Shown piece after piece: positions 1 to 4,132 of a stretch of DNA of 6,273 nt. A program made the translations under genes and the position numbers. This stretch comes from Bacteroidales bacterium UBA4866 (GTDB taxonomy: Bacteria > Bacteroidota > Bacteroidia > Bacteroidales > P3), in the NCBI GenBank assembly GCA_002399565.1, contig DHDW01000005.1:49008-55280 (forward strand). Direction: 5' to 3'. Each line of letters opens with the position of its first letter. Position 1 is the stretch's first letter. The notes under the pieces are model-generated. The model was not told the origin of the DNA. It made no database searches and was given only the letters and a program-made list of their open reading frames with translations.

Positions 1-1134
1 TTTTCTGGCTTCACAACAACAGGCTCTTCCATACTTCATAATATTGAAAGCGTACCAAAGAGTGTTTTAATATGGAGAGCTTTAACACAATGGATTGGAG
101 GTTTGGGTATAACATTATTTATTATAATGTTTATGAAAAACTTTCGTAATGGCTCAAACTATTTGTTTAATGCTGAATTTACTTCCATTGATAAAGAAAA
201 AATTCATCCACATATAAAACAAACCGTATCTCGAATATTTTTAATTTATTTAAGCTACACAATTTTGGCTTTCACCCTACTCTTTTTTGGAGATATGGAC
301 ACCTTTACAGCCATTTGTCATAGCCTTTCAACCATTTCAACAGGAGGATTTACAACAGTTAATGGAAATATAGGACAATTCTCTTCCTATACTCAATATG
401 TGATAATGGGATTAATGTTCCTTTCTGGCATTAGTTATGTTTTAGTTTATTGGCTATTTAAAGGCAAAGCAGAGAAACTATTTAAAGATGAGCAAACAAA
501 GGTATACACATTAATCATTCTTATAGGTACAATAACACTTTTCATTTCATTATTCTTTTTCCACGATCACAACTTTGTTGTAAGCTTAAAATCATCGCTC
601 TTTCATATAGTTTCAGTTGTATCAACCACAGGCTACTATATGCCAGAGGCACAAGACTTCGGACTATTTGCAGTTGTGTTTATAATAATATTAATGTTTA
701 TTGGAGGTTCAAGCAGCTCATCATGTACAGGATTAAAAATAATTAGAGTAATCATACTATATAAATATTTGCAACAATCTTTCAAGCAAATGTTTCACCC
801 AAGAGCAGTTTTACCTATAAGATATAACAAAGTAGCCTTAGTTGATGAAGCAACAGGACTTGTTTTCGGATTTTTCTTTCTTTATCTAATGATATTTATT
901 CTTGGAGCATTTACCCTAACCATTTTAGGCAATGAATTCCTTCCTTCCATTGCCCTATCGGCCTCCAACCTAAGTAATGTTGGACCAGTTGTTGGTTATA
1001 TATCTCCTGAAACAACCTACGATACACTTAACGATGGCTCTAAAATAACATTAATGATATTAATGATAATCGGAAGATTGGAGATTTTCTCATTCTTAGC
1101 AATGTTCTCCAAATCAATTTGGATGAAAGATTAA
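1..1134 (+). CDS. trkH: TrkH/KtrB-family potassium uptake channel subunit, 5'-truncated by the window edge
   Basis: This is the membrane-embedded, K+-translocating subunit of a Trk/Ktr uptake system, which normally works with a cytoplasmic TrkA/KtrA gating protein; none is visible here. The frame is open from base 1, so the 377 codons seen are the C-terminal part of a protein that is usually about 480-490 aa, and a TTG at 103 is not the start. All four selectivity-filter P-loops are recognisable, numbering from the window edge: GFTTTGSS (residues 3-10), STGGFTT (113-119), STTGYY (208-213) and SNVGPVVG (325-332). The intramembrane gating loop region is at 235-249 (GGSSSSSCTGLKIIR), and the family's C-terminal GRLEIF lies near residue 358. 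Hydrophobic helices alternate with the loops throughout. The stop is followed after 23 bp by the end of a convergent gene. TrkH and KtrB cannot be separated without the N-terminus, but the superfamily is certain. Confidence 0.95.
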   Translation, partial: FSGFTTTGSSILHNIESVPKSVLIWRALTQWIGGLGITLFIIMFMKNFRNGSNYLFNAEFTSIDKEKIHPHIKQTVSRIFLIYLSYTILAFTLLFFGDMDTFTAICHSLSTISTGGFTTVNGNIGQFSSYTQYVIMGLMFLSGISYVLVYWLFKGKAEKLFKDEQTKVYTLIILIGTITLFISLFFFHDHNFVVSLKSSLFHIVSVVSTTGYYMPEAQDFGLFAVVFIIILMFIGGSSSSSCTGLKIIRVIILYKYLQQSFKQMFHPRAVLPIRYNKVALVDEATGLVFGFFFLYLMIFILGAFTLTILGNEFLPSIALSASNLSNVGPVVGYISPETTYDTLNDGSKITLMILMIIGRLEIFSFLAMFSKSIWMKD

Positions 1135-1157
1135 AATAGATTTACAATCATTGCATA

Positions 1158-1700
1158 TTAGAAAGTAAGACCTAAATTTAAACTCATAGAATATGAGTGT
1201 TTTGTTTCTTTAATATATCCAAAATAAGAACCATAATAATTAACAAAGTCCTTTTGCTGGGCTTCAATTTCAAATCCAAGATACAAAGCAGATTTTTCAT
1301 ACACCCTTATACAAACCCCAATAGCAGGATTGATAAGATAACCCGCTTTCTTAAAAGAATTAAAAGCATTGAAATTATAACCAGCACTAATTGAAAAATA
1401 AGGAGACACCTTTCTATTCATAAAATTAATCTTTAAGTCAAAAATCAATGGAACTAAAGCGTTAGAATTATTAAAATAATATCTCAACCCCGAGCCAACA
1501 CCAATAGAAACATAAGGATTAAATTGATAACCCCCAATCAAATTAACTTTAAACCTATCCAAACCATATTCACCAACACCAAATTGATAGGCAGGTTCAA
1601 ACACCCCTTTAAAACCATTTACTAAGCCCTTATTATTATTATTTCCAAATGATGTAGTTACTAAAAACAAAATTAGAACTGAAAGCAATGTTCTTTTCAT
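1158..1700 (-). CDS. Small outer-membrane beta-barrel protein (hypothetical)
   Basis: This is a 180-aa protein with an N-terminal signal peptide (MKRTLLSVLILFLVTTSFG, positive end followed by a hydrophobic core) and then an Asn-rich stretch. The remainder has alternating polar and aromatic residues typical of membrane beta-strands, for example around residues 50-75 (VNLIGGYQFNPYVSIGVGSG), 98-111 and 137-147. It closes with SMSLNLGLTF, ending in Phe as many outer-membrane proteins do. The length suits a barrel of about eight strands. No enzymatic motif, TonB box or OmpA-like peptidoglycan-binding domain is seen. It is convergent with the TrkH gene and has a promoter-like sequence of its own just upstream, so it is probably monocistronic. 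The ATG at 1698-1700 is the only sensible start because the signal peptide begins there. The barrel class is fairly safe; the specific role is unknown. Confidence 0.8.
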   Translation of the reverse strand: MKRTLLSVLILFLVTTSFGNNNNKGLVNGFKGVFEPAYQFGVGEYGLDRFKVNLIGGYQFNPYVSIGVGSGLRYYFNNSNALVPLIFDLKINFMNRKVSPYFSISAGYNFNAFNSFKKAGYLINPAIGVCIRVYEKSALYLGFEIEAQQKDFVNYYGSYFGYIKETKHSYSMSLNLGLTF

Positions 1701-1722
1701 ATTTTTTTATTTAATCAATATG

Positions 1723-1755
1723 CAAACTTACAAATTAAAAACAATTTACTACAAT
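1723..1755 (-). promoter_or_regulatory. Putative Bacteroidota-type promoter of the beta-barrel gene
   Basis: Read on the minus strand, 1730-1723 is TAAGTTTG, matching the TAnnTTTG -7 consensus of Bacteroidota. A TTG (1754-1752) lies 21 bp upstream as a -33 element, within the usual 19-21 bp spacing. Transcription would start about 15-20 bases before the ATG at 1700, leaving a short A-rich leader without a Shine-Dalgarno sequence. This is a consensus match only. Confidence 0.5.
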
Positions 1756-1798
1756 TAATAATAAATTAATTGCATTTATGTCTTTTGAGTTTTCTTTT

Positions 1799-1851
1799 CC
1801 GTCGTGCGGGATTTGCACTCCGCAATATATTATTATTAGGATTTGTAATCC
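1799..1851. repeat. Left terminal REP-like repeat (two palindromes)
   Basis: The outer part, CCGTCGTGCGGG with CCGCA at 1820-1824, forms an imperfect hairpin with a 5-bp TGCGG/CCGCA stem. The inner part is GGATT-tgt-AATCC at 1839-1851. The block aligns with the reverse complement of the right-end repeats (2139-2192 and 2237-2290) in sequence, order and approximate spacing, so these are inverted copies of one terminal sequence. Confidence 0.75.
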
Positions 1852-1881
1852 GATACTTATTCATATATATTATTTTATCAC

Positions 1882-2076
1882 TTAAACATCCAATATTCCT
1901 TTCCCTTCGGCATAATATCCTTCTGAACTATATTTATAATCTTCTGGCAAATATACAAATTCTTCTTTTACAGGGTTATTATGAATGTAATTTAATTTCT
2001 GTTGAAGATAATCATATAAGTATATTTCTTGGCAATCAATCCCTTATTGCCAAAGTTTATAAACCTTTACTCTAAT
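1882..2076 (-). pseudogene. C-terminal remnant of a RAYT / Y1_Tnp transposase
   Basis: On the minus strand, the frame ending with the stop at 1882-1884 reads 53 residues: GIDCQEIYLYDYLQQ, then KLNYIHNNPVKEEF, then VYLPEDYKYSSEGYY, ending GKGILDV. The YIHNNPV...PEDY.YSS block is the characteristic C-terminal signature of REP-associated tyrosine transposases. Upstream in the same frame is an internal TAA (2044-2046), preceded by IRVKVYKLWQ. That matches the family's usual ..WQ-(E/Q)-G.. passage, so the TAA probably arose from a GAA or CAA codon. A further TAG at 2077-2079 ends the recognisable part. The N-terminal two-thirds, with the HUH motif and catalytic tyrosine, is missing, and the right-end repeat begins just 20 bp further on. 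An opposite-strand reading frame over this stretch is only its antisense. Confidence 0.85.
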
Positions 2077-2096
2077 CTAAATCCTTTTTCTTTGTA

Positions 2097-2194
2097 ATAT
2101 CTTTTGTATCTGCATAGCTTTAATATTGTATATCTTACGGATTGTAAATCCTTATAATAAAAACGTGCGGGATTACAAACCCCGCACGACGGGG
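2097..2194. repeat. 98-bp right-end repeat, copy 1
   Basis: This is the first of two head-to-tail copies of the element's right end. It contains the palindrome GGATT-gta-AATCC (2139-2151) and a perfect 8-bp-stem hairpin, CGTGCGGG (2164-2171) and CCCGCACG (2181-2188), with a 9-nt loop, followed by the terminal CGACGG. By eye it differs from copy 2 at 7 of 96 aligned positions, with no gaps. Confidence 0.85.
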
Positions 2195-2290
2195 ATATCT
2201 TTTTTATCTGCATAGCTTTAATATTGTATATCTTACGGATTATAAATCCTTATAATAAAGACGTGCGGGAGTGCAAATCCCGCTCGACGG
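2195..2290. repeat. 98-bp right-end repeat, copy 2
   Basis: This second copy is displaced by exactly 98 bp from the first. The inner palindrome is GGATT-ata-AATCC (2237-2249). The outer hairpin keeps GCGGG/CCCGC, but an A-to-T change (CCCGCTCG) breaks one pair of the 8-bp stem seen in copy 1. Four of the seven differences fall in the outer hairpin region, two of them in the loop. It ends CGACGG at 2290, the element's apparent right border. Confidence 0.85.
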
Positions 2291-2330
2291 AACATATACA
2301 TTTGTCCGCTGTTAAGTAATCTATTTTTTG

Positions 2331-2338
2331 TAATTTTG
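2331..2338 (+). promoter_or_regulatory. Putative -7 promoter element upstream of the Fur-family gene
   Basis: TAATTTTG is an exact match to the Bacteroidota TAnnTTTG -7 consensus. It lies about 75 bp before the Fur-family ATG, just outside the mobile element. No convincing -33 TTTG is found at 19-21 bp; the nearest TTTG (2301-2304) is 26 bp upstream. The promoter is therefore plausible, not established. Confidence 0.35.
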
Positions 2339-2351
2339 AGCCCTGAAAACA

Positions 2352-2378
2352 GTGCATAACTTTTTTAGTTAATTGTAC
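2352..2378. promoter_or_regulatory. Imperfect inverted repeat in the leader of the Fur-family gene
   Basis: GTGCATAACT (2352-2361) and AGTTAATTGTAC (2367-2378) are inverted repeats with a 2-nt gap and one mismatch, separated by five T residues. The repeat lies between the candidate -7 element and the ATG at 2414. Its outer TGCA..AACT / AGTT..TTG letters loosely recall the 15-bp palindrome at 2830-2844, so it might be an autoregulatory site, but the match is weak. Confidence 0.25.
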
Positions 2379-2413
2379 GGAAATAATAAACTTATAGTAA
2401 GTATAATAATCTC

Positions 2414-2839
2414 ATGGAAGATGAATCCCATATTGAACGCTTGTTGAAACAAGACATTAAACCAACAGCTATCAGGCTGTTGGTTTTGCGAGCAATCATA
2501 AAAAGAGAAGAAGTCTTTAGTTTGTCGGATTTGGAAACGGAATTAGAAACGATTGATAAATCGACAATTTTCAGAACTTTGATATTGTTTCATCAGCATA
2601 ATTTGGTACATACCATTGACGATGGTTCCGGGTCTTTGAAATATGCAATATGCTATCAGGGGTGTGATTGTTCCATTGATAGGTTGCATGCACATTTTTA
2701 CTGTACTGAATGTAAAAAGGTCTTTTGCCTAAGAGATACCCCGATACCAGTAATTGCTCTACCTGATAACTTTTCTACCGACACCATCAATTATGTCGTA
2801 AAGGGCAAATGTGACCAATGTTGTAACATTGCAACTTAG
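2414..2839 (+). CDS. Fur-family metal-responsive transcriptional repressor
   Basis: This 141-aa protein has the length and order of a Fur/Zur/PerR regulator. Residues about 8-80 form the winged-helix DNA-binding domain, with KPTAIRLLVL opening the fold and KSTIFRTLILF (49-59) as the recognition-helix region. Residues 80-141 are the dimerisation and metal-binding part. Structural-zinc cysteine pairs are C97-x-x-C100 (CTEC) and C133-x-x-C136 (CDQC). H92 and H94 (HAH) correspond to the regulatory metal site. C80, C84, C86 and C105 are additional cysteines. The sensed metal cannot be read from this: zinc or iron is most likely by family, and the position beside a cation transporter and TonB receptor agrees. 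The ATG at 2414 fits the family's N-terminus. No clear Shine-Dalgarno sequence is present. Its last codons and stop form part of a palindromic operator-like site in front of the transporter gene. Confidence 0.92.
   Translation: MEDESHIERLLKQDIKPTAIRLLVLRAIIKREEVFSLSDLETELETIDKSTIFRTLILFHQHNLVHTIDDGSGSLKYAICYQGCDCSIDRLHAHFYCTECKKVFCLRDTPIPVIALPDNFSTDTINYVVKGKCDQCCNIAT
2818..2829. promoter_or_regulatory. Short inverted repeat abutting the operator-like palindrome
   Basis: ATGTT-gt-AACAT is a 12-bp inverted repeat that ends at the base before the 15-bp palindrome. It lies wholly inside the Fur-family coding sequence, in codons for the CDQCCN cysteine motif. It may be a secondary binding site or chance. 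Confidence 0.3.
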
Positions 2840-2844
2840 TTGCA
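2830..2844. promoter_or_regulatory. Perfect 7-1-7 palindrome, candidate Fur-family operator
   Basis: TGCAACT-T-AGTTGCA is an uninterrupted 7-1-7 inverted repeat, the geometry known for Fur-superfamily boxes. It overlaps the stop codon of the regulator gene (2837-2839) and ends 12 bp before a TAnnTTTG -7 element, where a bound repressor would block RNA polymerase. The repeat is seen directly; assigning it to the adjacent regulator is inference. Confidence 0.65.
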
Positions 2845-2856
2845 CGAAATAAGTGC

Positions 2857-2864
2857 TACTTTTG
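2857..2864 (+). promoter_or_regulatory. -7 promoter element of the cation transporter operon
   Basis: TACTTTTG matches TAnnTTTG exactly. Transcription would begin around 2870, about 20 bases before the ATG at 2891. The TTG inside the palindrome (2840-2842) is only 14 bp upstream and another TTG (2829-2831) is 25 bp upstream, so the -33 element is off-consensus. This promoter also argues that the transporter starts at 2891 and not at the in-frame TTG at 2840. Confidence 0.55.
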
Positions 2865-2890
2865 TAGTCTCATTGAACTTAAAAAATAGG

Positions 2891-3685
2891 ATGAATAAAA
2901 CTATATTCAATATTTCAAAAATGGATTGCCCTTCTGAAGAGCAAATCATACGAATGAAGCTGCAAAATATCACTGATGTTAAATCATTAGAGTTTGATAT
3001 TCCGAATCGGCAACTAATTGTGTATCACAATGGAGAAGTGGAAACTATTCTATCCACTTTGGAAGCGTTAAATTTTGGCACAACATTAATTTCAACTGAA
3101 AATAGCGAAAATACCTTTGAAAATGAATCATCCGAAAGCCAAAGGAAGCTATTATGGATAATCTTACTGATCAATTTTTCTTTTTTTGCGATTGAAGTCT
3201 TAGCAGGTATTGTTGCTAAGTCAATGGGGTTAGTTGCCGACAGCTTGGATATGTTGGCGGACAGCATTGTTTACGGGCTTGCTTTGTTTGCAGTTGGTGG
3301 AACATTGACAAGAAAAAAGAATGTTGCAAAAATTGCAGGCTATTTCCAGATTATTCTTGCTACCATTGGTTTTATAGAAGTAATCCGAAGGTTTATTGGT
3401 ATTGAAGAAATTCCCGAATTTAGAACAATGATTTTTGTTTCTATTGTAGCACTCGCAGCCAATATTATTTGTTTATATTTGATGCAAAAAAACAAGAGCA
3501 AGGAAGCACACATGCAGGCAAGTATGATTTTCACTTCAAACGATGTAATTGTAAATTCGGGAGTTATTATTGCAGGACTGATGGTTCATTGGTTCAATTC
3601 AAATTACCCTGATTTGATTATTGGTGCTATTATATTTGTAATTGTTGCAAGAGGGGCTTATCGAATACTACGATTAGCTAAATAA
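2891..3685 (+). CDS. HMA-CDF fusion cation transporter (CDF-like, no C-terminal cytoplasmic domain)
   Basis: The protein is 264 aa from the ATG at 2891. Residues 3-68 form an HMA-like (ferredoxin-fold) metal-binding domain whose loop reads KMDCPSEE, with one cysteine (C13) where classical HMA loops have two. This resembles the MDCPTEE variant recalled from zinc/cadmium P-type ATPases. An acidic Asn/Ser/Glu-rich linker (69-84) follows, then about six membrane helices (roughly 88-110, 113-135, 147-168, 178-198, 212-234, 241-258) of cation-diffusion-facilitator type. Helix 2 keeps the CDF acidic pair as D120-MLA-D124, preceded by D117. Helix 5 has F214-TSN-D218 where many CDFs have HxxxD. The cytoplasmic C-terminal domain of typical CDFs is absent, and a short basic end (RILRLAK) remains. 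It belongs to the group usually annotated simply as cation transporter. Substrate and direction are not proven. It is preceded by an operator and promoter and followed after 16 bp by the DUF6660-like gene. Confidence 0.85.
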   Translation: MNKTIFNISKMDCPSEEQIIRMKLQNITDVKSLEFDIPNRQLIVYHNGEVETILSTLEALNFGTTLISTENSENTFENESSESQRKLLWIILLINFSFFAIEVLAGIVAKSMGLVADSLDMLADSIVYGLALFAVGGTLTRKKNVAKIAGYFQIILATIGFIEVIRRFIGIEEIPEFRTMIFVSIVALAANIICLYLMQKNKSKEAHMQASMIFTSNDVIVNSGVIIAGLMVHWFNSNYPDLIIGAIIFVIVARGAYRILRLAK

Positions 3686-3701
3686 ATTGAATTATGACAA
3701 T

Positions 3702-4013
3702 ATGAAATTTTTGGCTGCTTTATTATCTGTTCTTATTCTATTTCTTTCGCTTTCAGCAGGTGCGAATGATTTCTGCTTGCCCGATGATGAATGTGAAACA
3801 GAACAGTCTGAAACTGAAAATCATTCATCCGACTGTCCTGACTGTTGCTCTCCATTTAGCTTATGCAATACATGCGCCGGATTTACATTTGCTCCCGCTA
3901 TATATTCTCAAACAAAGCAGTTGGAATTTAACACAAAAGAGTTAATATTATACGTTTTACAGCTATATACTTCTCCCTTAGTTGATTCTGTTTGGCAGCC
4001 GCCACAAGCATAA
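3702..4013 (+). CDS. DUF6660-like small secreted cysteine-rich protein
   Basis: The protein is 103 aa from the ATG at 3702. A signal peptide occupies about residues 1-21 (MKFLAALLSVLILFLSLSAGA). An acidic stretch follows (LPDDECETEQSETEN), then a cysteine cluster, DCPDCCSPFSLCNTC (44-58), and the C-terminal signature VDSVWQPPQA. Seven cysteines (25, 31, 45, 48, 49, 55, 58) and H41 lie in the mature part. The MKFL... start, CxPFxxCxTC cluster and WQPP ending match my recollection of the DUF6660 family, found in Bacteroidota next to TonB-dependent receptors. A periplasmic or envelope metal-binding or relay role is plausible from the cysteines and neighbours but not demonstrated. Starting at an in-frame TTG (3687) would put NYDN-type residues before the signal peptide, so the ATG is preferred. 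The gene lies 16 bp after the transporter gene, probably in the same operon. Confidence 0.8.
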   Translation: MKFLAALLSVLILFLSLSAGANDFCLPDDECETEQSETENHSSDCPDCCSPFSLCNTCAGFTFAPAIYSQTKQLEFNTKELILYVLQLYTSPLVDSVWQPPQA

Positions 4014-4132
4014 TCTATCTTTCCCTTACAGGGCATTGTCATGTATGCCAATAATTATTACGATAGTACATTCATTTGTAGTATCGTAACTTTCGTATCA
4101 TTTCTAATTGAAAACATAAAACAATAAACATA
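4014..4132 (+). promoter_or_regulatory. Leader region of the TonB receptor gene, with small hairpins
   Basis: This 119-bp gap is the longest inside the metal locus. It contains CCCT-tac-AGGG (4023-4033), GGCAT (4032-4036) pairing with ATGCC (4045-4049), the palindrome AATAATTATT (4050-4059) and the strong inverted repeat listed separately. There is no U-run after any stem, so no intrinsic terminator is called. I see no cobalamin-riboswitch core. An A-rich stretch precedes the ATG at 4133. Confidence 0.4.
4058..4089. promoter_or_regulatory. 12-bp-arm inverted repeat upstream of the TonB receptor gene
   Basis: TTACGATAGTAC (4058-4069) and GTAGTATCGTAA (4078-4089) are inverted repeats with a single mismatch, separated by 8 nt. 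The outer 8 bp, TTACGATA/TATCGTAA, are perfect. The spacer and first arm base contain TTCATTTG (4071-4078), one base away from a TAnnTTTG -7 element, so a dimeric regulator could sit across a receptor promoter. As RNA it would also form a stable hairpin. It does not resemble the TGCAACT palindrome at 2830. Confidence 0.55.

Larger units (their letters stand above)
1799..2290. mobile_element. Degenerate RAYT/REP-type element (IS200/IS605-like Y1 relic) with inverted-repeat ends
   Basis: The left edge begins CCGTCGTGCGGG (1799-1810) and the right edge ends with the opposite orientation, ...CGACGG (to 2290). Each end carries two palindromes in mirror order: a G-rich hairpin (TGCGG/CCGCA at left, CGTGCGGG/CCCGCACG at right) and a GGATTnnnAATCC palindrome (1839-1851 at left, 2139-2151 and 2237-2249 at right). 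Between them lies the C-terminal remnant of a Y1-type transposase on the minus strand. Hairpin palindromes flanking a RAYT are the expected architecture for this family in Bacteroidota. The transposase is incomplete and carries a stop, so the element cannot move by itself. There is no obvious target-site duplication, which is normal for Y1 transposition. The boundaries are inferred from the repeats. Confidence 0.75.

Noticed and set aside
1197..1394. Plus-strand 65-codon frame inside the beta-barrel gene
   Set aside because: It is antisense to a coherent signal-peptide-bearing outer-membrane protein.
1770..2075. Plus-strand open frame of about 100 codons over the element
   Set aside because: It is antisense to the recognisable RAYT C-terminus and runs through the left-end palindromes. 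Its Leu/Ile/Tyr-rich translation matches nothing I know.
2097..2290. CRISPR array or tandem-repeat locus
   Set aside because: There are only two copies, the 98-bp unit is joined head to tail without unique spacers, and the palindromes match the inverted left end of a transposable element.
2840..2890. Earlier TTG start (2840) for the cation transporter
   Set aside because: The extra 17 residues would be encoded by the operator-like palindrome and the -7 element. The HMA domain begins naturally at the ATG at 2891.
3025..3534. Minus-strand open frames across the transporter gene
   Set aside because: They are antisense to conserved CDF helices and have no family resemblance.
4058..4089. Rho-independent terminator between the DUF6660-like and receptor genes
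   Set aside because: The stem is AT-rich and is followed by AACTTTCG, with no run of T. The position and arm symmetry fit an operator or leader hairpin better.
4014..4132. Cobalamin riboswitch before the TonB receptor
   Set aside because: The gap is short and lacks a recognisable B12-box-like core, so a B12 transporter call is not supported.
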